Part shown: positions 22,541 to 37,000 of the stretch, one piece after another
Layout of the letters: every line of letters begins with the position of its first letter
Numbering within the stretch: position 1 is the stretch's first letter
Assembly (NCBI GenBank): GCA_949987565.1
Contig: OX465117.1
Coordinates: 186,001-250,000 of the forward strand
Direction: 5' to 3'
Length of the DNA: 64,000 nucleotides
DNA from: Luidia sarsii
Taxonomy: Eukaryota; Echinodermata; Asteroidea; Paxillosida; Luidiidae
Notes under the pieces: model-generated
Seen by the model: only the letters and a program-made list of their open reading frames with translations
What the model was told of the DNA's origin: nothing
The model's database searches: none
Translations under genes and position numbers: made by a program

Positions 22541-22865
22541 AAGGTAAGCAAGCTGTACTCAAATAAATGTACTACCGTAGCCTTGTCCAAGGTGGTCTCT
22601 CCGTTACAGTACGGCTCCGGGCAGACTGAGATCCGGGCCATACGCACGCAAACACGACACAACGGCATTCTAGATTGGTGTTAAAACCACGTTGGACATT
22701 TTGCAGTATTATGAATGCTTTGAAATTGGTAGTTGATTATTTATAGCTCTTTTCACTCTCACACACCCATTGACAGTGGAAAGAAAAGCTACGCAAGTGG
22801 TTAATGTGCAAATGGTTTATTTTCTCACTACAAAATAATGATCATAAAATCAGATGATGAATTTA

Positions 22866-23161
22866 TCAATTCAGTTCAATTCAATTAAAAACTCGGAGAG
22901 CACAGACTAACGTACAGTGTGTTCACCTGAGTCTCTCAGTTTTCAATATCTCTGATCTCTCTGATCAATGACTGTGTAATATAGTTGCAATATATTTTGC
23001 TGTATTCGAATTAATGTTGACTGAGTACAATATAGCATCAAATTAACAAAACACCCATTCAAGCTGAAAAACGTTCTGAAAATCCTTTTGTCTGAGTTCA
23101 ATATTTGCTATTATAGTTTGGCTCACAAAATAATACTAAATTAAGAATGTAAAATCAAAAT
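22866..23161 (+). repeat. Direct repeat, left copy (about 296 bp)
   Basis: Starts tcaattcagttcaattcaat and includes actcggagagcacagactaa. Nearly identical to 24227-24516 in the same orientation. No inverted termini were seen at its ends. Confidence 0.9.
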
Positions 23162-24226
23162 ATGACATAAGATTACAGCGAAAATGTATGGTTTGGATAA
23201 AAGGACTGTAGCCGGACGACCAGGCCTCTGACATTCACATTTTCAACCAAACGACAATTTTGATATTTAACACGGCAAAAATTCATACGATAACATTCTG
23301 AGTATATTGAAGTCATTGCCAACTCTAAGCCATGGTGACATAATAATCGAATAACGGGGTGAGGTGTATTCTAGTTTAGGAGCTGATGAACGTTGAATGA
23401 AATAGTCAAGTGGCAAGCATTACACGGGTAGTGCAGCCATTTCATCAGAGATGTTCGAATACATGGATACGCAATAAAATTTCAACCAAATCAAAACTAC
23501 ATAACATCCGAGTACTCTCATGTTCAATCTATTTTGTATACTGCATTAATGTTTTTGATTAATAAAAAACACTTGATTTGTGTTGCGAGGGATACAGAAT
23601 GTCTATGGAAACATTTGGACAACCTTCCCCTGAAGTCGTCATTCTCGATAACAGAATGATCCTACTCAGTGAAAGTTCTTAGTTAAACGCACGCCGAACA
23701 TTTTTGCTTAGCTGTAAAATAGACGCACCAAAATATATTGAATCCGTGTCAAAGGGGAAAACGGTATAAAGTTTACATCTGTTCACAGAAGTTGTATTCA
23801 GAATGTAAAATTACAATCATCATAAGATATTATCTTAGGGAAATTACAGTAAAAACGAATAATTGTAAAAATAAACCCATAGCCGAAAAATATTACTGCT
23901 CTTGCATTAAAATATTGAACAATACCAGCATTTTGATGAAATTGAACGCGGCAAATGTTGATACGACATAAGTCTGAGTATGTAAATCATTACCACTGCA
24001 AAGGCAACGTCACTTAAATTCTCCATTCAAATAGCAAAACGATAAAGTATATTCTCAAACACACAATTTTGGAGAATAATTAAAACAATTTCTTTTAAAT
24101 GGTTTTAAATGTCGTATATGTCCCTATATCAAACACTAATTCCATTCGAATTGTTTAATCCCCGAAGTTATGTAACTGGGTATTATTCCATCAGTATCCG
24201 TTGAATTCGTCAAATGATTGAATTGA
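23162..24226. other. Sequence between the direct repeats, no gene seen
   Basis: About 1.07 kb of AT-rich sequence with no domain-bearing frame. The 77-codon frame at 23738-23971 is AT-rich and has no recognisable motif. Confidence 0.5.
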
Positions 24227-24516
24227 TCAATTCAGTTCAATTCAATTAAAAACTCGGAGAGCACAGACTAACGTACAGTGTGTTCACCTGAGTCTCTCAG
24301 TTTTCAATATCTCTGATCTCTCTGATCAATGACTGTGTAATATACTTGCAATATATTTTGCTGTATTCGAATTAATGTTGACTGAGTACAATATAAGCAT
24401 CAAATTAACAAAACACCCATTCAATCTGAAAAACGTATCATTCTCTCTGAGTTCAATATTTGCTATATAGTTTGCAGAGGCTCACAAGTACTAAATTAAG
24501 AATGTAAAATCAAAAT
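24227..24516 (+). repeat. Direct repeat, right copy (about 290 bp)
   Basis: Right partner of 22866-23161. Differences are small indels (for example ttatagtttgg against tatagtttgcagagg). The pair resembles solo terminal repeats flanking a decayed insert, or a simple segmental duplication. Confidence 0.9.
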
Positions 24517-24980
24517 GTTTGTGTCAGTGGGTAGTTAAGGAGCTTATGTAATTTTAAACACGGCATCTAGCTTCTGATTATTTTACCAAACAAATACTGA
24601 GACTTAATTCCGCAAAGTATTCCATTGAGGCCTATAGCGGAATAAGATGATTGCAAATAGCATTTCGCAAGTACCGTTTCAACTCTTGCTGAATGAGATA
24701 AAGTGAAAGGCCGATTTAAAATTGAGATTCAATGGGTGTAGGAAAAGAAATCAATGACAAACGCAGTGAAAACTCAATGAAAGGCAAACAAAAAAACGGA
24801 CTAAGGAATCAATCATGTCAATTTTCTAGTGACAGTCTGTCTTGATAATAGGTTCTTAAAGTTATGGAAAGAATTAAGTCAAAGGCAATCCAAAACATAT
24901 TAGCATAAAATGAAGCTCGACCGTCTCCCAAACTTGTTTATATTTAGACTACATGTGAGGGACTCGCTGCTGGATCATGT

Positions 24981-25016
24981 CTATTGGACGGATGCCATAC
25001 CTCCGGGATTCTTGTT
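24981..25016 (-). CDS. Exon 46: last coding exon
   Basis: 11 codons, [11 protein letters not shown], then TAG at 24981-24983. The acceptor is attacaaccag. Found by phase and a good polypyrimidine tract, not by homology. No poly(A) signal close to the stop was evident on the minus strand. Confidence 0.65.
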   Translation of the reverse strand, partial: NKNPGGMASVQ

Positions 25017-28000
25017 CTGGTTGTAATAAAAAACACAGGTAAACCATAGTGCTATGAATCATTTCCAAAAAAATGAACAGCTTAGCTCACCCTCCAATAA
25101 TAAGTGCAATTTTGTTGGTGAGAAAACTCATCAAACAATTTGTATGATTTTTTTGAAGAAAGTAAAACTAAATGAACCAATAAATAAATTAACTAGTTCA
25201 CTTGAGATAACGAATTGTTGAACACCATATTAAAATTGAGTTTGCTTATTATTTTTTGAAACACAAAAACGCAGATCAGATACAATATTTCATAAAATGT
25301 ATATTTGACATGACTATTAAACAGGCTTGCGAAATTCATCTTACTGAAATAACTATATCCTGGTTTTTTTTGTTGGTTCGATAATAAACGATTTGATAGT
25401 CAGAATGTACATCGGTTTACAACTTACGGAGGTTTCTGCCATTGCGCTTGCTTCCTCTACGCGGATGAGGTGAGGTTGTTGTGCAGGTCCAGATTGCTGA
25501 GCGTCCTCTTGGCCAAAGGGACTCACCTTTGTCTTCGCTCCGTGCCATTTGATGAAAAGTCCCAACAACACTCCTATGAGGACTAACACTGCCACCGCCA
25601 CAGCACACCCAATTATGATCTTAATCTCTTGGGAATCTGTAGAACAATCCCAATCGCATCAACAGTAATTTAATATCATAGAGTACTACATTTAAAATAA
25701 TTAAAAAAACACTATTTAATGAAGTTCTTGCATCATTGTATTTGGTTTTGATAAATTGATTAAAAAAAACAACGTTTTTTGCACTTCTTTTGTTGGAATT
25801 TCTTAAAAGTACTATCATACTTTATTGGCAGATACAAACATGCTATCATGGGTGAGCTCGTGTTAACATGGACCAACGTATTATTTATAAAAAAAGGAAC
25901 TGAACAAATGTTTTACAAACCTGTGTTGATGTCAGTAGGTGCAGTTGTTACAGGAACTTCAGTCAGGGTCGCAGTGGAAGTTGCTAGAAAAGAAGGTAAA
26001 TTTCCAGGCAGTGAGATACCTTTTCAGCAAACGTCAAACCTCTATCATTTAGCGGTCAGTCGGTGCCTCCACTTTTCTCTGGGTCAACTCCTTGTCTTGC
26101 ATAAAAGATTTGGACAGTAGGACACACTTCCTACCCATTTTAATCATCAGGATGTAGTTCACAATAAAGCTCTTGGTCGTTATGTATATTATGAGAATGA
26201 ATTGAAATACAAGGTCGATACCCACCAATACATCGTCTTCCATCGTGATGTAATGCATACCCTGGCTGACAGGTACAGACATAACTGCTTAAGTTATTAG
26301 TACAGTTATGATCGCATCCACGACCACCGTTGCTGGCTGTTTCATTCTGATACAGCTCACACTCATCAATATCTGCATTGTACAAATATGGATAGATTAT
26401 CTTAGCGTGTCACTTCTAGCAATTATACTGCACTTACACAAATACGTCTCCATAGGCACAGGTTAACGATGGATGTAACTTTGATCACGATCCCCTTATA
26501 CTCGATACACGCCAAATCGATTGTCATAATTATTTGATTCAAGACCTCAGGAAGTAAAATCTAACCCTTTTTCCACATCATCGTACAAAAAAGTATAAGC
26601 TAAATATAATTATTGCATTGGTATGAAACAGTTTGTTTAGATAAAATAAGCAGTTTTTTTTACCAGCGCATGCTTTTCCGTCCCCATCTAATCCCGTTGG
26701 ACATGGGCCACAGGAACTGTTTAAGGACGGTGGTGCTTGGTCCGTGCACAACACTCCCGTATAGCAAGGATTGTCCTCGCATGCGTTAAAGTCGACCTCA
26801 CAGAAGTCACCGGTCCAGCCAGAGGGGCAGGCACACAACACAATCTAAATGGCAAAAGACAAATGCTATTCATTTGGTAAAGGTTCGGATTAATGGAAAC
26901 ATTGTACACCCTTAAAATGGTTCAATAATTTTAGGGAAAACGCTTGATTTGGTTTTATATCGGCTACACAAGAGACATCGCGTTAATGTGTCAGATATAC
27001 GAGCAATATATCTATAGCCACAAAGCCCTTATTGGCTTCATGACGTCAGACATGCCGCTATAATAGACTACAATTTGTTCTTTACCATATTATTTTAACT
27101 AGAAACGTTCAGAATAGCATATGCAATACTGTATGTTTGTTAGAAAGGCATTATTGCTCACCCCAAATCGATCGGTTATGAGGGAAGAGTCATCGGAGTA
27201 CTGCTCATAGCGACAGGTGCCATTATTCATGCAGTTACATAATTTGACGATTGGTTCCACTGTGGCATTAGCTTTGTTATCTGAGGCCAGGAACTTGACA
27301 CTGACTGTAGAATGGTCTCTTGGGGTCCAGGTAAACAAACCACCTGCAAAATAAACCGAAATCATGTAATTTACGAGTCCGTATTTGAAATGTAGCAAAT
27401 AATTTATGATGAAATCGATGGTTTCTACACCAAACAGGACATATTTGTCAAAACCCTGTACATAACGTATGGAAATCATTCATCTTATGACCTGTCAATC
27501 AATTACCTTGCTCAGTGATAGATGCATCTTCTATTTGCTCCAGTAATGTAAAAGTCACATTATCTCCATCTGGATCCTCAACTTGCAACTGTAGAACAAA
27601 GCTCTCTCCGACCTCGACTTCAATGGTTTCCACAAACGTTACATTTGGCGGATAATTAGCTGCAAATTAATTGAAATGTTTAAACTTCAGTTTGCGGTTT
27701 GTCGGGAAGCCAATGCGTTATCATCAATGCGTTATTATCATTAATGGCTCAGCCGCATCTTTGAAGACCCGGATGATACAATGTAAAAACATAGTTAAGA
27801 TGACCATTGTAAGTCTGTATGTTTTATAGCATGTTTGTCGTCTCTTGTTTTGCAGTAAACAACACTAAGCACTTACTGGCTATGAGCATGTTATCTGAGT
27901 TCATCTCGTTTACAGCAAGCGAAGCCGCACCAATGTCTGTGTCATTGAGTGCCAGGGAATCGTAAAGACAAACTGTGCTCTCGCCACAAACGTCCATTGC

Positions 28001-31000
28001 TTGTTGATAGTCTTCATGAGATGCCCTCGCAATGAGATCGTCCAAGAAAATTGGCGTGAAATTCTGAGAATTGAATGAATTCCAATCATCGTCGTCCGTG
28101 TAGGAGAATAGGGAGTCTTCTTCTTGAATACGCCCTGCACGATGGACGAAAAGGAAACATGCTTTGCATGACTAAATTATGTGGCAATGGGTACCGGGTA
28201 TATGCTAATTGAATTATTACAAACAGGACTCTCTAGATAAACTGGGCTTCTCTACGTACACGATTCACCAAAGTCGTAGAAGTCTTTATCAAGTAGCTGT
28301 CCATCATCACCGGTTGCTTCCTGCAAGGTTCCATTCCTTTTCATGACATCGTTACTTTGGTCATCGTCCCATACACCTTGTGTTAAAAAAGTGAATGGTA
28401 TACTTGTGATTTACCAGAGTTAGACAAACATGTTAATAAATACTAAGTGTAAGTTATAATAAGTCTGTAAAATTGAAAAGTGAAATTTACTTTACTCTTT
28501 GTTGCATGTAAAGGGTTAAATAACGAATCTGTAGGGAAAACAGGACTGTTCGAAATCATAACTTGTACTTTAATTGGATTGAATGTTGCTAATAATACAA
28601 GGAAAGTGACACTCACCAAGAAGTCCTTTAGTCCTCCCTTTTAAGTCTTGATTTAATTGAAGAGTGATATCAGCCAGACTATTATTCAAGGTAATTGTCA
28701 GTTGAACATCAGATGAAAAAATCGCCGTTACTTTAACGGGGTTGTCCTCTCTCTTAATGGTGATATTACCGTTGTAGTAATCTGTCATTAAAAACCAACA
28801 GCATGTTTACAGGATTTATAAGACCATTAATATAAATCCCTTTTGTTACTTAACAAAAGTGTCACACTGGAAATACAGATATTAGTTTTCGGTAAAAAAA
28901 ATGCTTTGGAAGAATACAATCATTTCATTTACCTTGTGTGGTTGTCACGATGACTATCGTCTCATCTACTTTTGTTATTAGGTCCGAATAATTGCTGTTC
29001 AGATCAATTTCCACCTATAATCAAACAATTTGTGAGGGATGGAAAAGAACAACATTCTGTGATTTGTTCGATATTGCACGATATGTCAGAAAAACGGGAA
29101 TTCGTCAATTTAAATCGTATCTAAACAGTGGTTTATCAAAAAAACTGTTGTTCACAATGGTGCAGGGAGATCGCATACCATAATTATCAAGATTCTTCAC
29201 AATGAGTAAATGAGTATAGGTACATTCTTCACCCAATACGATGTTTTCTACGACTATAGGCTAATCGTGTGATTTAAACTTTTTTGCATGTAAATAAAAG
29301 AAACCAGAATTTAATACTCTCAGTATAAAAATGCGCTTTACTTATAAGGAGTGCAAAATTGTACGAAAATAATCCCTCACAAATACTCTATTGGACAATA
29401 CTGCATTTTGAAAAGGATGTTTTTTAATAGCCAGGGAAACTCATTAACGAGTAATCAGACAATCAACTGTTCAGACTTCAATAATTTGCGTAAGTAAATA
29501 CGCTGTCATATTTACGAACCCTTGCTTCCCCGGTGTATTCAGCGGCGAAAGCAGAGTAGACGGTTGCCTGACTGAGCTCTCCAGTCTCTGGTACAAGTAC
29601 CCTACGGGTGCGAGCTTGCACCTCAAAAAGAGTCTGGTTGACGTCATTCAGGATGATAGCCAACGTGTATTCACCGAGGCCATTAAAGGTGTACTCCAAT
29701 TCGTCCAGAGTTCGGATGTGAGGATCTCCAAACGTCCAAACTTTTCAGTTTGTAAAGAAGAAAAAAATATTCAGAAGATGCAGAAACAATACACCAAAAC
29801 AACAAACATAGTGAATTGTAAAGATATGTTTGAATGCCATCATAATCATGCCATGCGACATTTGTAAAGGGTTATGGTGTGATTGTCATCGTTTGTAAAT
29901 CCCGATGTCAACTAAATGCCCATGAAACATTGTAGCAACATATTAGGCCTATGTATAATTATTGTAAAGTTCGTCGAAGAAATAATTATTGGTCAAGGTA
30001 GATTTGTAAGTATAACCTTAAATTACTAAACTTAATACCTAAACAAAGTCACAACGAAAATGTGTTATCTTTTAATAGATATACAAAAGTTATTATTTTA
30101 CATTATGAACAAACGAGTTTGAAATTCGATGCATTCGACCTATCTTGGGTTATTTCCGCGGCAAATTTGAAGTCAATGACTCTTACTTTGTGAATTTCAA
30201 AAGGGGAGATTGAGGTTGGAGAGAGTTGAAGAAAGCGGCAGAGGAAGACGTGGAGGTAAAGAGAGAGGTGGAGAGTGAAGTTAACAGAGGTTTGGAGAGC
30301 GGTTGAGAGAGTTGGAGAAAGATGTGAAGAGAGAGATGGAAAGATAGGAAGAACGAGAGAGAGAGAGAGATGGAAAGATAGGAAGAACCCGAGAGAGAGA
30401 GAGAGACAGAGAAGAGGGAAAGGTGGAGAGAGGTGAAGAGAGCGCTGCATGTGCAGAATCCACTGTACGTTTGGTCATGCCTGGGTGATACATGGTTTGG
30501 CATGTTCTTGGTATTATTTTGTTCAATAGTATGGTGATTTAGACAAGATTGACAGTTATTTCAAATTGATTTCGCATTTCAATGACTGTGGTTGATAGAA
30601 TAATTTGTGCAACACAAACTGGGAAACTCAACAAAAAGCAAATTTCAGGAACAGTTGCCGCATTGTCCGTTCGAGGATTAACACCAACTTAAGAACCGGA
30701 GCCACTACTACCTGTTGCATGACACCTTGAGAAACATAACCTACCCCACCGTGGCGGAATGTACGACTCGCATGACATGAGAGGTCGCCGTTGTCTGTAC
30801 AGATCACACAGAGTAGATTTCATACAGCAGTCGTTGCGAGGCTCGACATCCTCATCTGGAAAAAAATGCACGAAAATCATAACAAGAAGCTAAAAAGCAA
30901 GTACATGAGCATAATCATTATACGAATTTATTCTTACGAAAATAATTATTATGAATGAAGGAAAGAGTAACTAAAACAGGGGCTTATACTTATAATAGAT

Positions 31001-34000
31001 TGGAAATTTCAGGATTTGATTTGACCCCTGAGCGAATTACTGGCGAGATATTCCGGTCAAAGTGTGTCTTTGTTAATTGAAAAGAGAAGAATGTTGTTCT
31101 GGAATACTCCTCAAATGACTGTGCAATAATCATTCAGTCCAAACTGTATGGCCGTTTACGAAAATAAAGGCTTAGGGTCCGGGTTATGCTTCGGTCAAAT
31201 AAAATGAGGGCTGTAAACATTACTGTTCAGTGCTAACGAGTGTGTTTACTTTCACACCACGAATGACGATATGAAATAATATCTTAAAAATATAGAGGTT
31301 AAACTTTAGTTATTTTCATTTATTTAAAACACAATAAAACATCGCATGCGTATGGTACAAGTTCACATGATATACTGAAGAAATGCCATTTTTCTAGATT
31401 TTTTTACAGTGCAATGTACACTGTGAGTTGAAGTTCTGGTTAATCATAACACAATTTCACACTTTGCTACAATAATTATGGTGGTTTACTGCAATAAATG
31501 AATTTTCACTTGCATTAAGACTAAGCTATTCGTACATTTTTATCTCATGAAGATAATCATGATCACCAGGTAACGCATGTATTTACACACCTAGCCATCT
31601 GTTTAACCGATCAATGCTGTAAAAGAAGAAACCGTAGATGTTGCTCTCAAACACGGAGGCAGTGATGGCGCTTTTGACGTCATACAGTAGACTGAAGGTA
31701 GATGCATTATAGCAGCAGCGTGGGCCTGGAGAATTGGACCATTGGAACAGTCGCACAAAGCACTTTGCGGCTGGACCAAAGTAAAGAAAAGTAAGAGAAT
31801 AGAGACACTTACAAAAATGTAAACAGCTGACCGACTTCAATGATCAAAAAAATGTAACCTAATCAAACCTTTGATCTTGCAAGACAAAAATATTTAAGAG
31901 AAAAAATATTTTTAAGAAACTCCTCAAAATCAGGAACCTTGATTCTCGATATTAGGAGGAGTTTTCGTAGAATACAAGGCATTTTCATGTTTTGTAGATA
32001 TACAAGACGAATCAATCACGCCAGGAAGAGAACTGAAGATATTTTCGTAATGAGTAGGCCTATAGACTTCTCCTAAAAAGGTTACTGCAAAAGAGTGTAT
32101 TGAAATAAACCGCACATACATTAAAAAGTAAGCAGTACAGTAAACAGTACTTAGAAGGACGTTAGAGGACGACCAGGTTAGAATCGAAACGTCAGTCAAT
32201 AAATTTCCTGTGATGATCTGCACATAATGTTTTTAAAAAAATGGCAAAAAGTTCGTCATTATAATACATTTATAATTATAGCTAAAACAGTGTACAGTCG
32301 AAGACAGTCGGTACATAGATATTTGATAGTTAGCTTTTGCGAGAGGGTTTTCTTACAGTCATCGATGGGTTGGTAATGCCGTGTGTCAGTCTCCAATCGG
32401 ATCTCGGTGAATCGCCAGTCCCAGAGGGCGTTGATCAGACTACACGGGCAGGTGTTGGCAAAAAGTTGATAGGAAAAACTGAACCATGAGTAGCGGTAAG
32501 GATCCTGACGGTGGTACCAATTGTGGCACGACAAGCGAGGATTGGTAAAATTTGCCGGCAGCGAGTCTACTTGGAAAATCCAACGGCCTCGCTTCTGAGA
32601 ATTGCCGATGGCATCGCCCGGCTTGAAGACAGAGTGGTTAGGCGTTTCCACATAGACTGCATTGTCTGGTTGGCCACAGGAGAAGCCACGGACGATGTTG
32701 TTATGCTGGATGTTGGGGTTCCAATTCATTCCGCATGGATCATAATTGAAGATGGCATAGCCATGCAGTCCATCCGTTAAGAGGACAGCTTGGTACGTGC
32801 TGGTCTCCTTGAGTAACATAAAATAAGAACACATTGTTAACATGAACATAATAGATACTAAATCACCAATATTTCAACGAATATTGTTTACATTGAGAAT
32901 CAACTGGTGATGAAAATTAAGACCAAAATTCGGATTTTGTCGGTTATAATTAATTACCAACTTTTTACAAATGATTTTGTCCAACATTTTTGGCCAACTG
33001 TGTTTAGTGAATTCTCTCGTACTGCGATCAAATGTAAATGAAAACAGGCCTTTATTGATCTCTGGATGAAAAAGTCCATAGCAGTAAGAAAATTATATCC
33101 GTAAAAAATGAAACAAATAGCCGGTATTGTCTGCGTGTATCGACCGTAAGAATAATGCACTGAAGGACAAACGTGTGTTGAAGTTCGTACTTACAGGGGA
33201 GGGGGAAATGGCTCGTACGTTACTCCAGGTGATAACTATTGCCCAGTTGGCTACGAAGTTGTTGTAATTTGCTGCAACAATGCCGCTAAGGCTAGTCAAC
33301 ACATTCTGATCGTAACTGTTGTACTGATCATAGACCTGAGGACAGTAAAGATTTAGATGAAATTATTACTTTAAAAACGGCAACATATGTATATATCAGA
33401 TATAGATATACTTTTCCTTTAAAAATTCTTCACCAAGTTTTTATTATGTGTCATTACAGATAAGATGAAGACATTTACCTTCCAATAGACGTTACTCTTT
33501 TTAGAGAAAGATGCGCTGTTGACATCGGCCCAGAAGGGAGCTATAATCTTCTGATTACCATCGAAGGAAGTGGACTGAGCACTTGGGTATGCCAATTTAT
33601 CCAGATTTTTATTGTTGGAAAGGATAATCACACCGTTGTCAGTAAACTGTATCAAATAAATTTAAGTCAATAAAAACGTAAATCAAAGTTTTCACTTTAT
33701 TTGTTCAGTATTACTGATAATTCCGCTGTACTTCAAGGGATACTTACATAAAGTTTCTCGTAAAGTTCGTTACAAAATGGAAAGAAGTTTGGCGGGGAAA
33801 TTGTAGGCGACACTCGATCTTTATTATGGATGTGGCTCTGTGAAAAATACAAGATAATGAAACCAATTACAGTATTAAATCTAATTTACTTTTAACAACA
33901 GAAAATACAAAGGTTCGTTCTTTTTCATCCAAGTGAGGCAACCAATTCTAGGTAAGACGCTAATCTATAAACAGATTCAGGATCAGATTTTTAACGATCA

Positions 34001-37000
34001 ACTAACCCAGCAAGGCAGGCTGAAACAATATTATTGTCTATAATATAACATCAATGCATTTGCAGTGTTTAGTGCAATTTTGTCTTTTGTAGGCCATCTA
34101 CTCACCAAGATTTCGGGACGCAACCCTAAGGATACATATCATTTGTTCCCAAACTGGCCGATAAGTAAGCAAAAAAAATATGATTTAAATTAAGTTATTA
34201 TCTAGGTTTGTGGTTAACATGATTCTTATGGCACTGATCTTCTAAACTTACCTTCTGTATTTCGTCGGACAATACAAAGTCACCGACGTCTTCCCCATAC
34301 GGAACCAGACTGCCGGCTAGTAAACAAAACAAACAGAACTTTGAATTTGAAACTGATAATGTTTACAGTGCTCTATAGCATCAAATTTATGCGTCATTTA
34401 GGTTGGGTTTCCATGATTTTTCACTGTGGTGTGCGCGACTCATTAGCCACACAAACTTAATAATAGTGACAGGGATATACCAGTTTAAAGGAAAGGAAAC
34501 GACTGTGAATCACGGAGAAAGAACGGTTACCACTTTTACTTCATCGTAAATACTGAAATTTCTCTTACCTAATACAACGAAAGAGAAATGCTTTGTTATG
34601 TGGCATCCATCTTCCGTGACACCTCGGCAGGTCACGTTATGGTTACCGACTCCGAAGACACCGCCGCTTGGGTTGACATTAGTCCCATCTCCGTCATCAT
34701 GGCAAGTGATAGTCACATCGCCAACATGTGCATTGGCTACAACCTCTGTCCATGTGACAGTGGCTGTGTCTGCGCCAGGATCCGTGCACTGGTTGTCTAC
34801 GCCAGGCACTGTCATTGACGGGGTGTCTGTTGGGATAAACCAGCAGACAGACAAGTCAAAATATCGTGAAATATTCTTATTTGTAGCCAGCAGCTTTCAT
34901 GTTTGGTGCATTTAGCAATGTTTGGCATCAATAATCTCTCATTTCAATAGCTCATAATTGATACAGCCAATGGAATAAGCCATTCTTTGGATGAACTTAC
35001 CCGGAACTGTAAAAGTCATGAGACAATCTGGGAAAGCAACGCTGGTTGAGGTGCATAGGACGTAATGGGGTCCTACGGTGTATACACCCCCAGTAGGACT
35101 GACGCTTGTACCATCAGTGAGGTCAGTGCAGGTTATACTCAAACCAGACGAAGACAGATCAGAGCCGGGTGTCAGTGTCCACTCTACCAGTGATGACGTC
35201 ACTCCAATGTCAACACATTGGCTATCAACAATTGGACACTGTATATTGGTACCATCTATGGGTCCGAAACAAATCAAAGTAAACTGTAATAAGCGTGTCG
35301 AATGGTTTGATATGCAATGATCAGTTTGTAGATATTACGTAAATTAGATAATATACGTAATAAGTGAAAACCACAAACGATTTCATCTGATATTAGTGAT
35401 AAGATTAAAAATGCTCATGGAAATGCTAATAGAGATTTCAACATGACAATTTAGGTTGTTTGGTTACTGTGTGCTTTGTTACAGTTTCTTTGTATCTTTT
35501 GTTTGCCAGAATAATGCCTGTAGTTTATGATTACAAGATTTTATTGGTATTTATATACGTCCTTTAGTTAGTCAGCCGGTTGGTTAATCTGATAGACTCA
35601 CCTACATCACACCGTGGCCCTAAGAAACTTCCGATGCATCGATTGATGTCTGCACAGTTTGTGTGTGGTGAGCCTGGGCCGTCGCATTCGATTCCTTGCA
35701 GAGACTCTGAAGGACACAAGTAGTTATAATTTTATGCCAAACCAAGAAGAAAAAGCTATGGACTTTTACTAAAGTACTCGCATTGCAATGGACAAACTTA
35801 TTGCTGATATATGTAAATTGTTATCTAGGCCTACGTTTACCGCCAAATTGCGGTTTCTACCATTTCCAATCGTTTCCCTTCTCACGGAATATTACAGTTA
35901 TGTTCAATTTCAATGTGAACTTACGCGAGCAATCGTGTCCGCAGTATCCGAAAGAGCAGGAACAGTCTCCTTGTTGACCGGGCAGACAGATGCAGTGGTC
36001 AGGCTGGCCTGTCTCTACACACAACGCACCGTCTATTGAGCAGTGATGCAATGTCAAAACAGAAAACAATGACTACATCCTTGTAGTTTACGAGATTTTC
36101 ACTGAGGCATCCCTATTAATGTTTAGCTGAAAAAGCCCATATTAAGATACTTTCAGGAGAAATGAAAAACACGGCTTTCAACGTTTCACCATCTTCTAGG
36201 ACTTACTGAGGAAATAAATATGCTAGAAAATAAATATATTAAATATGTTGAAATTAATATGTCTCTGCCTTTGAAAAAAGGTTCTGGTAGATCAAAACGT
36301 CGGGCCCACTAAATTTAGGGGAAGTAAATAATCGTTACAATTTTGAATAATTCGACCATGGAGAAGTTAGTAGTAGGCCTACTGAAATACTTCTTATTAG
36401 TACATGTAACATGTAAACAAATACATGAAAATCTACGACCTAAACTAAAACAAAAATCACCTAGAAAACGTGTTGTGGCATGTCTCATTAACCCTCCTTA
36501 AAGAAAAACCCTTATTTTACCGGGAACAGAATCAACATGAATGTAAGCATCGCAAGTTGCCTCCAGCGAAGAATCGTCAGATGCTGTGTAGCGCAACAGA
36601 TGGGGCGATGCGTCCATGCTCATTGTGACGGTGTCATTAACGTCATAGATGACGTCATCCACGTTTATACTTATGGTGTACACTCCTGAGTTGTCCGAAG
36701 CATACTCCACGTCTGGTAATGAAACTGTCGCATAACTCTTCAAACAGTCTGTATAGACTGTCCCATTAGCGGGACATGTGATGCTTGGCGGCTGTGCATC
36801 TAGAAAGAAACACCATACGTCATCCTATTGATTGGCAACTTTCACCTGACATAGTGAACGCAACTTTTGTCAATTTAAGTCAAACAGACTACATCCGCAT
36901 TGTGTAATGTCTGAGCTGCTGTAGACAGGTTTACAATGATTGGTTGTATGCATCTGAATAGAAACAGGGGCGTGATCCCTGGAGATATACGACAGTTAAT

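Noticed and set aside
30103..30526. Overlapping Ser/Leu-rich minus-strand frames of 81-115 codons
   Set aside because: Produced by a GA-rich microsatellite in an intron of the large gene.
32511..32780. 89-codon plus-strand frame
   Set aside because: Antisense shadow of the NIDO/AMOP exon 32, whose minus-strand frame has family motifs.
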